Below are positions 49,559 to 60,195 of a stretch of 64,000 nt of DNA, in pieces. Positions within the stretch are counted from its first letter, which is position 1. The number at the start of each line of letters is the position of its first letter. The notes beneath the pieces are model-generated. The model searched no databases. It had not been told where the DNA came from and saw only the letters and a list, made by a program, of their open reading frames with translations. Location of the stretch: assembly GCA_029907475.1 (NCBI GenBank), contig JARYLU010000010.1, positions 1 to 64,000 on the forward strand, written 5' to 3'. Origin of the DNA: Bacillota bacterium. Lineage in GTDB: Bacteria > Bacillota > DSM-12270 > Thermacetogeniales > Thermacetogeniaceae. A program made the translations under genes and the position numbers.

Positions 49559-50809
49559 TCAAAATCTATCTACTACCCTTTTGCCCTCCTTAAGCCCGGC
49601 CAGCTGCAGGTTCAGAATGACGCAGTCCCCTTCCTGCAGCCCCTTTTCGATTACGACCTCCCGGTCGTTTTCAAACCCTTTTTCGACAGGCTGGATCTTC
49701 GCTCTTCCGCTCCGCACCACCCAAACCGCCTCTCCGTCCCGCTGGGGAAACAGGGCCGTCTTGGGCACAACCAGCCGGTTCTCCTGCTTCCCGAGTGTGA
49801 ACCGGACATCGAGGGCGCAACCGGGGCGCAGCCCGGGGGCGTTGGAGGCTTCCGGCTTCACCGTAACCTTGACGCGCTGCTCTTTCAATCCGAGCGGTGA
49901 TATCTTTTCCACCGCCGCAGGAGCAATTTTTTCAACAACCCCTTGGAAAACAAGATCTTTCCCGGCGCTGTCTTGAACCAGCTCCACCTTCATCCCTTCT
50001 TCCAGGCTTCCGGCATCTCCGGCAAGCACGAACACCTCAACCAGGTAGGAGCCCTTCTGAAAAATGGTCATCAGGGAGGAATTAGGGGGCACAACCATGC
50101 CTTTCCTGAGCGCGAAGTCTGTAACAACCCCGGTTGCGGGCGCGGTGACCCTGGACTCCTCTATTTTGTGTTTCACCGCCTCAATCTGCGCCTGAAGGGA
50201 TTCCTTCATCCCAGCATAGTACTGGCCCGTTCCGCTGCCGGGCTTGTGGGACTCGACGAGCAGGGAAAGGGCTTCCTCTTGCTGCTCCAGGGCGTTTTCC
50301 GCCGTTTTTACCGCTTTCAGTGCCTCTTCGTATTCCTTTGTACTGATTGCCCCGGATTCGTGCAATGTCTCTACCCTGGCGAAATTGGTTCTGGCCGCCT
50401 CGAGATTGAGCCTTGCCTCTTCCACCAGGAGCTCCTGCTGCCTCAACTGCGACCGGTAGGGCTCCTGGTGCATCCTGGCCTCATCCCCTGCAACGCTTTC
50501 GAGCTGCGCCTGCAGCTGCGCCAGCTGGAAATGGAGCTCCTGAGCATCGAAGATCGCGAGCACCTCCCCCTTCTCTACCACATCCCCCTCCTCCACGCGC
50601 AGGTCAACGATCCTGCCGCCGTAAGAGGTAAAAACGGGGCATTCCACGGCAGGGACAACATGCCCTTCTTCCTGAAACACCCTGGCGATGGAGCGCTTTT
50701 CGATTTTCAACAGCTCTGCCTCCAGCGGCTTGAAAGCTTCGTGCAGGAAAATAACCGCAGCGAGGACCGCAGCGGCCGCCCCAAAAATGATTTTCCACTT
50801 ATTTTTCAT
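49559..50809 (-). CDS. HlyD/MacA-type efflux adaptor
   Basis: 416 residues. An N-terminal membrane anchor (IIFGAAAAVLAAVIFLHEAF) is followed by a lipoyl/barrel-sandwich hybrid with GGRIVDLRVEEGDVVEKGEV, a long coiled-coil hairpin from about residue 90 to 200, the second lipoyl half with SRVTAPATGVVTDFALRKGM, and beta-barrel domains. It links an inner ABC exporter to the outside. Last in the operon ATPase-permease-adaptor (53.9 to 49.6 kb). In a monoderm it would stand outside the membrane, extending the exporter. Confidence 0.92.
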   Translation of the reverse strand: MKNKWKIIFGAAAAVLAAVIFLHEAFKPLEAELLKIEKRSIARVFQEEGHVVPAVECPVFTSYGGRIVDLRVEEGDVVEKGEVLAIFDAQELHFQLAQLQAQLESVAGDEARMHQEPYRSQLRQQELLVEEARLNLEAARTNFARVETLHESGAISTKEYEEALKAVKTAENALEQQEEALSLLVESHKPGSGTGQYYAGMKESLQAQIEAVKHKIEESRVTAPATGVVTDFALRKGMVVPPNSSLMTIFQKGSYLVEVFVLAGDAGSLEEGMKVELVQDSAGKDLVFQGVVEKIAPAAVEKISPLGLKEQRVKVTVKPEASNAPGLRPGCALDVRFTLGKQENRLVVPKTALFPQRDGEAVWVVRSGRAKIQPVEKGFENDREVVIEKGLQEGDCVILNLQLAGLKEGKRVVDRF

Positions 50810-50833
50810 AAAAGCCCCTTCCCCCTCCAGTTT

Positions 50834-53200
50834 CTATTCCCGTGACTTGAGAACTTCCACCAGGCTTAACCTGTCGACCTTTTTGGCCGCCATCCGCTGG
50901 GCGATCCAGATCGAAGCAGCCGTTATGAAAAACGCCACCACCGCGGAGAGACCGGACATTTCAGCAGGCATGGTGTAGATGTCGGTGCTGAGCGCCTGGG
51001 CCATTCCTGCCAGGAGCAGCTTCGTCAGGGGTATTCCCGCGAGCATGGCAAAGATGCTGATCACCCACTGCTCGAAGGTGATCACGGCGAGCGCCTCCGC
51101 AGGCGTCATTCCCAGGACCATCATGGAGGCCAGCTCGCGGCTCCGCTCCGACAGTGTAATAGTGGAAGAGTTGTAGATGATGGCGAAGCCGGTGACGACA
51201 GCCATCAACGCAAAGATAAGGATCGTGCCGGAATACGAGGCCAGCAGCTCTTGGACCTGATTGAACATTTCCGCCCGGTTCACGAACCCGGCGATTGCGG
51301 AGCTGCTGTTGTACTCCCTCTGCAACAACGGAACGCGCTGCTCATCCACCAGCAGCATCACCCCTGTTGCCAGGTTCTCCTGTCCCAACAGGCGGCCTGC
51401 GGCCTCGATTTCCATGTATGCGTTAAGCCCCAGGTACTGGGGGATGACCCCCACCACCTCCACTTTTTTCTTCTCTTCCGGGCCCCTCATCATCAGGCTT
51501 GCCACGGTTAACTGGGTACCGGTGCCGGCTCCGAGCAGGCGCGCCAGGCGCTCTGAAATCAGGACCCCGTTTCGGGGAGGCGCGACCCTGCGGTCCCCTT
51601 TGTCCAGGATGTTGTAAAGCCTGCCGTCCTGCGGGAGACCCAGCAGCACCACATCCTTTTCGCGCCATTCATTTTTCAGCGTGACGGGGATCTCCGCCAC
51701 CGGTTCCGCGCTTTTTACGCCGGGGAAACGGGCGAGCTCCCGCGTTGCCTTTTCCTGATCCAGGGGATGGGCAAGGTCGACCTTGATGTTGTAGGTCTGG
51801 ACCTTTTCGTACTGCGCCAGCAGCATCTGCTCGCTCATATCCTGCAACGCCCAGGTGAGCCCCCCGAGGGAGAAGGCGAATGTGATCCCCGCGAATACGA
51901 AGAGGCTGCGCCTTTTGTTGCGGCTGATGTTGCGGAGCGCCATCTTGCCCTGGACGGTGAACATGCCCCAGATGAGAGGGAACCTTTCGAGGAGCGCTTT
52001 CGCCGCCACCGGGGGCGCCGGGGGCCGCATCGCTTCGACAGGCTTAAGGGCAAGAACCCCCTTGCACCCCTGATACCCCGCAAATCCACTGAATGTTAGC
52101 GAAAGGAGGATGCTCAGGAGGAAATACACCGGGGAAAACCTGCTCTCGAGCCCCGGCATGTTAAAAAACATCTGGTATAAGGTGGTAAAGGGGAATGACA
52201 GGGCAATCCCGGCAAGCCATCCGGTCAAGCCCCCGGCAGCCCCGACGATCAGGGGATGGACCATATAATGCAGCAGGATTTCCCGGTCTGTGTACCCGAG
52301 CGCCTTTAAAATCCCGATTTGTTCCCGCTGCTGCTCAACCATCCGCCTCAGCATGATGTATAAAATCAGGGCCGCAACCGACAGGAACAGGAGGGGCAGC
52401 GTCCGGGCGGTCGACCTCAAGCCGTTCAGCTCCTGGGTAAGCATGAAGTGGCTGATCTGGTCCTTCCGGGGGTAGATCCTTTTCAGCCCGTAAGGCTTGA
52501 GTTCCGGCTCCAGCATCTGCTCCAGCGCGAGATAGTCCGCACCCGGCCGCAGGGTGAAAACGAGGTCGTTGACCGTTTTTCCGGCCGCGAACAGCGCCCG
52601 CATTGCTTCGTAAGGAACGAAGGCGATTCCAAACCTGGCGGGGTTGGGGTAGAGATCGGTGGAGCTGCGCAGGGCGTAGATAAATTCCGGGCTCCTGCCG
52701 AACCCCACGATGCGCAAATCTTTCTTCTTCCCCTCAACGATGACCTCAATTTCCTGGTTAAGCTTGAGGTGGTTTGCTTTAAAGAACTTGTTATCCACCC
52801 AGATATTCATTTCGCCGCGCTCCAGGGGGATTCCCTGCATGAGCTCCATCCCGTTAATCGGGTTTTCCGCGGCCGGGTCCACCGAGATCAGGCGCAGGTA
52901 CACGCTCTCCTCTCTCCCCGGAAGCAGCACCCGCGCCTCCTTGACCAGGCGGCCCTGAATGTCCGCGACCCCTTCAAGGTTTCTCAGTTTTTCCACTTCC
53001 GCGCCGGGCATGGCCTCTACTTCCGCAAAGCCGTCCGCAAATCTCTGGGTCCTGTAAAAATTCCTCTGCGAGACATCCAGATTGTCCATGACGATGGAAA
53101 AAGAGCTGAACACCACGAGCCCGATAAAGATCACGGCTGTACACGCGAGATATGACGCCTTGCTGTCTTTGAGGTCCCGGACCGCCTTTTTCCAGAGCAC
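50834..53200 (-). CDS. FtsX-like ABC transporter permease
   Basis: 788 residues. Two FtsX-type membrane units and large external domains of MacB type: after the first helix (LACTAVIFIGLVVFSSFSIV) comes an outside domain of about 230 residues; three helices follow near 270-390 (LPLLFLSVAALILYIMLRRM), then one near 440, a second outside domain, and three final helices. The last holds the coupling segment ERSRELASMMVLGMTPAEAL. It starts with a GTG overlapping the ATPase stop. Substrate unknown: a peptide, lipid or lipoprotein is possible. Confidence 0.9.
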   Translation of the reverse strand: MLWKKAVRDLKDSKASYLACTAVIFIGLVVFSSFSIVMDNLDVSQRNFYRTQRFADGFAEVEAMPGAEVEKLRNLEGVADIQGRLVKEARVLLPGREESVYLRLISVDPAAENPINGMELMQGIPLERGEMNIWVDNKFFKANHLKLNQEIEVIVEGKKKDLRIVGFGRSPEFIYALRSSTDLYPNPARFGIAFVPYEAMRALFAAGKTVNDLVFTLRPGADYLALEQMLEPELKPYGLKRIYPRKDQISHFMLTQELNGLRSTARTLPLLFLSVAALILYIMLRRMVEQQREQIGILKALGYTDREILLHYMVHPLIVGAAGGLTGWLAGIALSFPFTTLYQMFFNMPGLESRFSPVYFLLSILLSLTFSGFAGYQGCKGVLALKPVEAMRPPAPPVAAKALLERFPLIWGMFTVQGKMALRNISRNKRRSLFVFAGITFAFSLGGLTWALQDMSEQMLLAQYEKVQTYNIKVDLAHPLDQEKATRELARFPGVKSAEPVAEIPVTLKNEWREKDVVLLGLPQDGRLYNILDKGDRRVAPPRNGVLISERLARLLGAGTGTQLTVASLMMRGPEEKKKVEVVGVIPQYLGLNAYMEIEAAGRLLGQENLATGVMLLVDEQRVPLLQREYNSSSAIAGFVNRAEMFNQVQELLASYSGTILIFALMAVVTGFAIIYNSSTITLSERSRELASMMVLGMTPAEALAVITFEQWVISIFAMLAGIPLTKLLLAGMAQALSTDIYTMPAEMSGLSAVVAFFITAASIWIAQRMAAKKVDRLSLVEVLKSRE

Positions 53201-53916
53201 TACCAGGCCACCTCCTCCGGAGGCAACGGATTTTCGTTACACACCATCTCCCTGATCTTCCCGTCCCTGAGGCGAAGCACGCGGTCGGCCATCCCGGCGA
53301 TGGCGGCGTTGTGGGTAATGATAAGGACGGTTTTCCCGTAAGACCTGCAGAAATCCCGCAGGAGCTTGAGGACCTGGATCCCCGTCTCGACGTCCAGCGC
53401 CCCCGTCGGCTCGTCGCAGAGGAGGAGGTCGGGGTTCTTGGCAACCGCTCTGGCGATGGCGACCCGCTGCTGTTCACCTCCCGAAAGCTGCGAGGGGAAA
53501 TGATGCGCCCGGCCGGCCAGCCCGACTTTTTCCAAAACCTCGTCTAGCGAGAGCGGGTCCTTAGAAATCTGGACGGAGAGGTCTATGTTCTCATACGCGG
53601 TTAAATTGGGGATGAGGTTGTAAAACTGGAAAACGAATCCTACGGCGCTCCTGCGGTACCGGGTCAACCTTTTGGAATCCGCAGTGTGCAGCGGCTCGCC
53701 GCGGTAGTACAGCTCCCCTTCGCTCGGCGTATCCATTCCCCCGATAATGTGCAGCAGCGTGCTCTTGCCGGAGCCGCTGGGGCCCAGGATCACGATAAGC
53801 TCCCCTTCGTAAATTTCCAGATCAACGCCGTTGAGCGCTCTCACGGTGACTTCTCCCATCTGGTAGAACTTGGAGAGGTTTTTCCCTTTGATGATCTTTT
53901 CCGTGTGCCGGCGCAC
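53200..53916 (-). CDS. ABC transporter ATP-binding protein, MacB/LolD type
   Basis: 238 residues from a GTG at 53916 after AAGGGG; an upstream GTG at 53934 has no ribosome-binding site. Walker [22 protein letters not shown]-loop [18 protein letters not shown], signature [20 protein letters not shown], Walker [13 protein letters not shown] and His of [11 protein letters not shown] are all intact. ATPase of the exporter with the two genes that follow. Confidence 0.95.
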   Translation of the reverse strand: MRRHTEKIIKGKNLSKFYQMGEVTVRALNGVDLEIYEGELIVILGPSGSGKSTLLHIIGGMDTPSEGELYYRGEPLHTADSKRLTRYRRSAVGFVFQFYNLIPNLTAYENIDLSVQISKDPLSLDEVLEKVGLAGRAHHFPSQLSGGEQQRVAIARAVAKNPDLLLCDEPTGALDVETGIQVLKLLRDFCRSYGKTVLIITHNAAIAGMADRVLRLRDGKIREMVCNENPLPPEEVAW

Positions 53917-54010
53917 GTGATCCCCTTCTTTCACGCAATGCTTACGCGGTCTCTTTCTTCATGCGGAGATTATGATTCCTTTGGCGCGGCCTGCTCTTTC
54001 GCTTTTCTTC

Positions 54011-55045
54011 TCACGATGTATACGGGCATTCCGGCTGCTGCCGGATCGACAATGCGGACGAGGTTGCCACCAGCACACCGGCCCCGCGGATTTCGCCGCT
54101 CCGCAAAGCGTCCAGCGCTTCGTTGGCCTTCTCCAGGGGAAAGGTCTGCACCTCGGTGCGCACCGGAACCCGGGGAGCGAGGACCAAAAACTCTTCACCG
54201 TCCCGGCGGGTCAGGTTGGCTACGGACCGCACCACCCGCTCGCCCCAAAGGAGTTCATACGGAAAGGACGGGATGTCGCTCATATGGATCCCGCCGCAGA
54301 CCACAGTGCCCCCTTTCGCCAGGGCCCCCAGCGCCGCCGGAACCAGTTCGCCTGCAGGCGCGAAAATAATAGCCGCATCCAGCTTCACGGGGGGTGTCTC
54401 GTCGGAGCCACCCACCCAATCAGCCCCCATATCCCTGGCGAACTTTTGGGCTTCGGCATCGCCGGGGCGGGTAAAGGCATAGACCTTCCGGCCCTGGTAC
54501 CGGGCTACCTGAGCGACAATATGGGCTGCAGCACCGAATCCGTATATGCCGAGGCGTTCTGCATCACCGGCCATGGTCAGGGAACGGTACCCGATGAGCC
54601 CGGCACAGAGCAGCGGCGCGGCCTGGAGGCTCGGATAACCCTCCGGAATTGGAAAGCAGAAACGGCGGTCTGCAACGGCGTATTCGGCAAAACCGCCGTC
54701 AATGTGGTATCCTGTAAAACGGGCTTCATCACAGAGATTTTCCCTGCCTGAACGGCAGTATTTACATTCGCCGCAGGAGAAACCAAGCCAGGGGATACCT
54801 ACGCGTTCCCCTTCGGCAAAACCCCCGGCTCGTTCGCCGGTGCCCACAACCGTTCCTACTATCTGATGCCCGGGGATGAGGGGGAGTTTAGACCCCTTCA
54901 GCTCTCCGTCAACGATATGCAGGTCGGTCCGGCAGATCCCGCAAGCGTGGACGCGAATTAAAACCTGATCCGGCCCGGGCGCCGGCACCGGCACGTCCGC
55001 CAGGCGCAGCGGTTTGCCGGGGGATTCAAAGATCATCGCACGCAT
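54011..55045 (-). CDS. zinc-dependent alcohol dehydrogenase family protein
   Basis: 344 residues from the ATG at 55045 (AGGAGG eight bases before it). Catalytic zinc ligands: Cys in HACGICRTDLHIVDGE and the His/Glu of IPGHQIVGTV; structural zinc Cys in FSCGECKYCRSGRENLCDEA. The nucleotide fold has LGIYGFGAAAHIVAQVARYQ. It resembles AdhP-like or quinone-type enzymes with a TGYHIDGGFAEY motif. Substrate is unknown. Monocistronic. Confidence 0.92.
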   Translation of the reverse strand: MRAMIFESPGKPLRLADVPVPAPGPDQVLIRVHACGICRTDLHIVDGELKGSKLPLIPGHQIVGTVVGTGERAGGFAEGERVGIPWLGFSCGECKYCRSGRENLCDEARFTGYHIDGGFAEYAVADRRFCFPIPEGYPSLQAAPLLCAGLIGYRSLTMAGDAERLGIYGFGAAAHIVAQVARYQGRKVYAFTRPGDAEAQKFARDMGADWVGGSDETPPVKLDAAIIFAPAGELVPAALGALAKGGTVVCGGIHMSDIPSFPYELLWGERVVRSVANLTRRDGEEFLVLAPRVPVRTEVQTFPLEKANEALDALRSGEIRGAGVLVATSSALSIRQQPECPYTS

Positions 55046-55381
55046 TTTCAATACCTCCTACAAGCCTCTTAACATCGACCACTTACAACAGCAACCACTC
55101 ACTCCCTTGCCGGGAGCGCAAAACAGGCACCAAGGGCCCAGATTTAAAGGTGGGGCCGGTGGCCGCCCTGTTAGCGTTCCCCAAATAGGGAGCGGCAAAT
55201 TTTTTGAAAGCGCTTATGTAAATGGAGAGTCCGGCCCTTTATTGTTATGGCGGGAAAAGGGGAAATGCCTCTGGAGTGGTTTTGCGGCAGTTGCATTTCG
55301 ACATAAAATTTTGAAGCATAAGCCTGCCAAAGCGGCAGACCTCTGCTTCGAGCCACGACAAATTGCGTCTTGCAAAGTAAG
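55046..55381. other. gap between adh and tRNA-Sec
   Basis: No gene is seen in this 336-base stretch. It must hold the promoter of the alcohol dehydrogenase gene. Confidence 0.4.
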
Positions 55382-55478
55382 TGGCGGGAGCGTGTGGGAA
55401 TCGAACCCACCGAAGACACTCGTCATGCCTCCCGCTGGATTTGAAGTCCAGGCGCACCACCAGGCACAATCCGCTCCC
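55382..55478 (-). tRNA. selC: tRNA-Sec (UCA)
   Basis: 97 bases with encoded CCA. The acceptor starts GGGAGCGG and ends CGCTCCCG. The anticodon arm CTGGA-CTTCAAA-TCCAG carries TCA, decoding UGA. A long variable arm follows, then the T arm GTGGG-TTCGATT-CCCAC. It lies directly before selB on the same strand, making the Sec-decoding unit selC-selB-selA compact (with selA and selB reading the same way from 59 to 55.7 kb). Confidence 0.96.
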
Positions 55479-55508
55479 AAGCCTTTCTGCTATTTTTTTT
55501 ACACTTAC

Positions 55509-55537
55509 ATATTATCAATTATCCGGCAAATAATCAA
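55509..55537 (-). promoter_or_regulatory. promoter for tRNA-Sec
   Basis: On the minus strand TTGATT (55532-55537), a 17-base spacer and TAATAT (55509-55514), placing the start about 25 bases before the tRNA. Confidence 0.6.
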
Positions 55538-55680
55538 TGCTGCAGAGCCTGTTTGTGTTGTGACCGGGTAAAAGGAATTCTCTCGACTTAATTCTCTCGA
55601 CTTGCGATCTTTTTCCCCAACGTTTACCCGGCAGGAAACCGGAAAAACCTTTTTAGGACACCGGCCCCCCTTCCAATTTT

Positions 55681-57582
55681 TCAGGTGCCGAATAAAACCC
55701 TTTTATCCCCGACCCGGCGCGTCTTCTTTTCGCGGTCGAAATACTCGAGCAGGGGGAGACAGTAGCGCCGCGAGGTGCCCAGGAGATCCCGCGCTGCAGC
55801 GACGGTGATCTCCCCGTGCCGGCGCAAATACCCCTCCAGGAGGCTCCATGCTCCGGCCACCGCCTCTTTTGAAAAATAAAAATCTTCTCCCACTTTCACG
55901 AGGTGCCCCTGTTGAACGCAGTACTGGAGCAGGTCCCCGTCCGCTCCCAGCAGCCCCCGGATCTCCTCCCCGGTGGGGGGAGCAAAAGGTTGAGAGGCGA
56001 CTTTTTCGAGAAGGGCCTCGACTTTCGCATCCTGCTCAGGGGTTAACCGTACCGCGAAACCGGGAAGGGCCAGCGTCTGCCCGGCAAGCCCGATCGCCCC
56101 GTTCCGCACCCAGTATTCCAGCAGTGCCTGGTAAAGGCGAGGGGGAAGAGCCTGAAAAAGGCGGGAACGGAGCTCTTCTTTCGGTAGCCCCGGGCGCAGG
56201 GGAAATTGTTTGTGGTATTCCCGGAGCGCCGCGGTCACGCCGCCCCCCCATTCCTCCAGCCGGGAAGCGGAAATCACAAAAGTTTCGTTTCCGAAGTCAA
56301 AGAGGTGGGCCTCCCCCGCCCCGGCCATTCCCGCGACGATCTCCTTAACGTCGGCCTCGCTCAAACCTGACCGCGCCGCCAGGTCCGCCGGAGTGAGCGC
56401 GCCCCGGCCGGCACGCAGCTCTTCGGCAACCCTCGCTGCGGGGCTGCCCGACAGTTTTCGCTCAAGACGCGCCAGAACCTCGGGGCGGAAGCGCCGGTAG
56501 CGGTTCCCCCCGACCTCGATCACCTCCCCCCCGCCGATTGTGGTTACGGGGGAGTAGTGCCTGATCACAAAACGGTCGTGGGCAGCGGCAATAACAGGTG
56601 CCTCCAGTTCAAGCTGCACAAGAGCGTCCTTCCCGGGCGCGAGTTCTTCCCGGTCGAGGAGCCTCACCCTCCCGAGGGTCTCCTGTGTCGCAAGGTGGAA
56701 GTGGACGCGCTGCCAGTTTTTTAAGGGCCGCGCCGCGCGGGGAAGGAGGTGCAAGGAGGCCGTCAAGCGCTTAACGGCCTGAAAAGCACCCGGTGTCACC
56801 AGAACATCCCCCCGCGCCATCTGGTTTATTTCCAGGCCGGTAAGGTTGACCGCGGTCCGCTGGCCGGCGCGGGCCTCATCCACCCTGGCTCCGTGCACCT
56901 GGAGGGAGCGCACCCGCCCCTGCAGGCCGGAAGGCAAAACCTGGAGCACATCCCCGGTGCGGATTTTCCCGCTGAGCAGGGTGCCTGTGGCCACAGTCCC
57001 AAAGCCAGTGATTGAAAAAACCCGGTCCACAGGGAGGCGGGCGTGACCCGCAAGGGGTTTTGGAACCACTTCCTGCGCCATCCGGTCAAGCACCCGGCGG
57101 AGCTCATCCAGCCCCTCCCCCGTTACAACAGAAACCGGAACGAGAGGAGCGTCTTCCAGGCGGGTGCCGCGCAAAAGCTCCCGCACCTCTTCTTCTACGA
57201 GGAGGAGCCATTCCTCTTCCGCCAGATCGACCTTGGTGAGCGCCACGACCCCCTTCTGGACCTGCAGGATCTCTAAGATGTCCAGGTGCTCCCGGGTCTG
57301 GGGCATTACCCCTTCATCTGCCGCCACCACCAGGAGAACCAGATCGATTCCGCCTGCTCCCGCCAGCATGTTCTTGACAAACCGTTCGTGTCCCGGCACG
57401 TCAACGATCCCGGCGGTAATCCCGCTGGGGAGGGAAAGGGGGGCGAATCCCAGTTCGATCGAAATTCCCCGCTCCTTCTCTTCCTTCAGGCGATCTGTAT
57501 CGACCCCGGTTAAGGCCTTGACAAGCTGGGTTTTGCCGTGGTCGACATGCCCGGCCGTACCCACGATGATCGAGGCTTTCAA
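55681..57582 (-). CDS. selB: selenocysteine-specific translation elongation factor
   Basis: 633 residues. GTPase domain: [20 protein letters not shown] (G1), [16 protein letters not shown] (G2), [17 protein letters not shown] (G3) and [12 protein letters not shown] (G4). EF-Tu-like domains 2 and 3 follow, then four winged-helix repeats from about residue 370 to the end, which bind the SECIS hairpin. It brings Sec-tRNA to UGA codons such as that of selD. Directly after selA on the same strand. Confidence 0.97.
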   Translation of the reverse strand: MKASIIVGTAGHVDHGKTQLVKALTGVDTDRLKEEKERGISIELGFAPLSLPSGITAGIVDVPGHERFVKNMLAGAGGIDLVLLVVAADEGVMPQTREHLDILEILQVQKGVVALTKVDLAEEEWLLLVEEEVRELLRGTRLEDAPLVPVSVVTGEGLDELRRVLDRMAQEVVPKPLAGHARLPVDRVFSITGFGTVATGTLLSGKIRTGDVLQVLPSGLQGRVRSLQVHGARVDEARAGQRTAVNLTGLEINQMARGDVLVTPGAFQAVKRLTASLHLLPRAARPLKNWQRVHFHLATQETLGRVRLLDREELAPGKDALVQLELEAPVIAAAHDRFVIRHYSPVTTIGGGEVIEVGGNRYRRFRPEVLARLERKLSGSPAARVAEELRAGRGALTPADLAARSGLSEADVKEIVAGMAGAGEAHLFDFGNETFVISASRLEEWGGGVTAALREYHKQFPLRPGLPKEELRSRLFQALPPRLYQALLEYWVRNGAIGLAGQTLALPGFAVRLTPEQDAKVEALLEKVASQPFAPPTGEEIRGLLGADGDLLQYCVQQGHLVKVGEDFYFSKEAVAGAWSLLEGYLRRHGEITVAAARDLLGTSRRYCLPLLEYFDREKKTRRVGDKRVLFGT

Positions 57583-57724
57583 CTTTTCTCCCCTTCTTCC
57601 AACCTGGACTCAACAACCCGGGCTTTTAACGCGGATCCCAAACGACGGAACAACTGGTGCCGCCCGGGACGCAATGGTGGGCGGAAACCGCGGGGACACA
57701 AATTATGCAGAAACGGCCCCCTGC

Positions 57725-59134
57725 CTACGAAGTGCAGGCATCCTTCCGGGGTTCCCGCAGGGCGGCCCGGATCGCCCCGGCAACGAGCCCTTCTTCTTCC
57801 TCGCTCAAGGTGCGGGGGTCAACCAGCACCCCGTCCTCCTGCAGGCGCGTCAAAACCGGGGGGTCGCCCCGGCGGAGCCTGGCCGCGAGGGTGGTGGCGC
57901 TGATGAATTTCGGCCGGAGGACCACCAGCGTCGTGGGCAGCTCCGTTAAGGGAAGGGCTCCCCCTCCCACTTGAGAGGAGCCGGGCCGGACCTCGACCTC
58001 GCACGCTTCGCCCAAACATCCTGCCAGCCTTTCCTTCAGGGCGGCAGCCCGTGCAGCGAGCCGGGCAGGAGAAACCATCAGCTTCTGAAGCACAGGGAGA
58101 GCACGCTCCGCCTCCCCCTTTAGGTACGCCTGGAGGGTGGCTTCAAGAGCCGCCAGGGTGAGCTTATCTACGCGCAGGGCGCGCAAGAGAGGATTCTCTT
58201 TCATCTCCTGGAGCAACCGGGCGCGCCCGACAAGAATTCCCCCCTGGGGCCCGCCCAGGAGCTTATCCCCACTGAAGGTAACAACATCAACGCCTGCCTC
58301 CAGGCTCGCCTGGACGGTAGGCTCAAAGCCCAACCCGTACTGCTGGAGATCAACCAGAACCCCGCTCCCCAGGTCCTCCAGAACCGGAACCTGGTGCCTC
58401 CTGCCCAAATCCACCAGCTCCCCCCGCGAGACTTCCCGCGTAAACCCCAGAATCCTGTAATTGCTGGGGTGTACTTTAAGCAGGAGGGCGGTTTCCGGGC
58501 CGATTGCCCGCTCGTAATCCCGGGGGTAGGTTTTATTGGTAGTCCCTACTTCCCGGAGGCGCGCCCCGCTCTGCGCCAGGACCTCGGGGATCCGGAAGGA
58601 GCCCCCGATCTCGATCAGCTCCCCCCGCGCCACGACAACCTCCCTCCCCCGCGCCAGGGTGTGGAGGGCGAGGAGGACAGCGGCAGCGTTGTTATTCACA
58701 ACGAGGGCAGCCTCGGCCCCGGTTAAAGCTGTCAAAAGCTTTTCTACATGGCTGTACCGCGAGCCGCGCCCCCCTGTTTCCAGCTCAATTTCCAGGTTGC
58801 AGTAGCCCCGGGCAACTCTTTCAAGCGCCGCGATGGCTCCCGGACTTAGGGGCGCCCGGCCCAGGTTCGTATGGAGGACAACTCCGGTTGCGTTAACCAC
58901 GGGGCGCAAACTTGGACGAAATTTCTCCCTGATCCGGGCTCTGACCGCTTCCGCCAGATCTTCGAGGTCCGGGGGAGTTTCCCCCTTTTCCAGAACGATT
59001 TTCCGCCAGTGAGCCAGCACTTCCCGCGCCGCCCCGGCGAGAAGCTGAGCGGGGTAGCCCTCCTCTTCGCCGGAACAAGCCTTAACCAGTTCATGCACAG
59101 CCGGAAGCCGGCGCAGCAATTTTCCTTTTTCCAA
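57725..59134 (-). CDS. selA: L-seryl-tRNA(Sec) selenium transferase
   Basis: 469 residues from a TTG at 59134 in line with AAAGGGGATAGG; the frame is open for 16 codons upstream. PLP-dependent, fold-type [79 protein letters not shown] and the PLP lysine in [20 protein letters not shown]. It converts Ser-tRNA(Sec) to Sec-tRNA(Sec) with selenophosphate. selA precedes selB on the same strand, with about 140 bases between. Confidence 0.96.
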   Translation of the reverse strand: MEKGKLLRRLPAVHELVKACSGEEEGYPAQLLAGAAREVLAHWRKIVLEKGETPPDLEDLAEAVRARIREKFRPSLRPVVNATGVVLHTNLGRAPLSPGAIAALERVARGYCNLEIELETGGRGSRYSHVEKLLTALTGAEAALVVNNNAAAVLLALHTLARGREVVVARGELIEIGGSFRIPEVLAQSGARLREVGTTNKTYPRDYERAIGPETALLLKVHPSNYRILGFTREVSRGELVDLGRRHQVPVLEDLGSGVLVDLQQYGLGFEPTVQASLEAGVDVVTFSGDKLLGGPQGGILVGRARLLQEMKENPLLRALRVDKLTLAALEATLQAYLKGEAERALPVLQKLMVSPARLAARAAALKERLAGCLGEACEVEVRPGSSQVGGGALPLTELPTTLVVLRPKFISATTLAARLRRGDPPVLTRLQEDGVLVDPRTLSEEEEGLVAGAIRAALREPRKDACTS

Positions 59135-59191
59135 GATTCCTATCCCCTTTCCAAATCCGGTCCCGCAACTGTTCAGCGGCACCGGGCGCCG

Positions 59192-60175
59192 CTAAAGGGC
59201 AATCGGGTTCAACTGGCGCGGCCTCTGCAGGGGCTGGGCCACTTCTGTTCCTTCGGGAAGAAAGAGGCGCTTTTTCCCCTCAATCAGAAGCTGGACCCCC
59301 TTCACCTGCGGGAACTCCGTCAGGGTAAAAACGAGGGCATTGATGAGGGCCAGTTCCTGCGCGCTCCCGCCTCCGTAAGCAAGCACCTCGCTGCTGAGAT
59401 CCACCGTCACGATCCCGTTACTCTCTTCTACCCGGAGCACTTTCGTCCCCGGCCAAACCGGGGGCCCAAGACTGGATCCCGCCGGGGGGCCTGCCACAAG
59501 CAGCTTCAGCACGCCGGCGACGGAATGGTCCCGATCCGGCAAAAAGATAGTGACCGGAACCAGATAGAGCCCCGAATTGTCTGTAAAGTAAATTATTGCC
59601 GGATTCCCGGTATCCCTTGCGGAAAGCAGATTTAAATAGGGAGGGCGCACGAGGGGTTGGTTCAGGCTGTACCCGGCGAGGCTTGCGAGGGGGCTTCCGT
59701 TGACCAGAATTTTTACGGCCTTCACTTCCCGAAACTCGGTCAGGGTTAAAACCAGGGCCTCGAAAGCGCGGCGGGCAGCCTCCGGTTCTTTAATTTTCTG
59801 CACTTCCCCGGTCAAATCGAGAGTGACCACATTCCCCTCGATGACCAGGGCGTGCAGTTTCACATCGGGGGGAAAGGGCACGGTAAGGGACTCCTGCGAC
59901 GCGCCGGCAAGGAGCTTTTCTACCGCAACCCGCGGCGCCTCCCGCGTCGGGCTGATGTTACAGGTCACCGGGACAAAATAGCGCTCATCCTTTGTAAGAT
60001 AATAGAGATGCACCTGATCCACGGGAGAGGCGAGCCGGAATTCCTGGTTCCGGTTGGGGACCTGCCGCGACTGGCTGGGGATCTCCCGGCGGCAACCCGC
60101 AAGCCACGACCCCCCGAGGGCGAGGGCCCAAAAAACCAGCAACCAGAGGAGCTTTCTTGCCGGTAAATTTTTCAT
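59192..60175 (-). CDS. GerMN-domain lipoprotein
   Basis: 327 residues from the ATG at 60175. A lipoprotein signal (LLWLLVFWALALGGSWLAGC) ends in a lipobox. Two GerMN repeats follow: VHLYYLTKDERYFVPVTCNI, VALEKLLAG-like sequence VAVEKLLAGASQESL, EALVLTLTEFREVKAVKILV, then a second copy with IIYFTDNSGLYLVPVTIFLP and ALVFTLTEFPQVKGVQLLIE. In Bacillus GerM is needed for engulfment and cortex formation. The double domain and lipid anchor match that family. It lies just before selA on the same strand. Confidence 0.9.
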   Translation of the reverse strand: MKNLPARKLLWLLVFWALALGGSWLAGCRREIPSQSRQVPNRNQEFRLASPVDQVHLYYLTKDERYFVPVTCNISPTREAPRVAVEKLLAGASQESLTVPFPPDVKLHALVIEGNVVTLDLTGEVQKIKEPEAARRAFEALVLTLTEFREVKAVKILVNGSPLASLAGYSLNQPLVRPPYLNLLSARDTGNPAIIYFTDNSGLYLVPVTIFLPDRDHSVAGVLKLLVAGPPAGSSLGPPVWPGTKVLRVEESNGIVTVDLSSEVLAYGGGSAQELALINALVFTLTEFPQVKGVQLLIEGKKRLFLPEGTEVAQPLQRPRQLNPIAL

Positions 60176-60195
60176 CCCCGAACACTCCAAACCGA

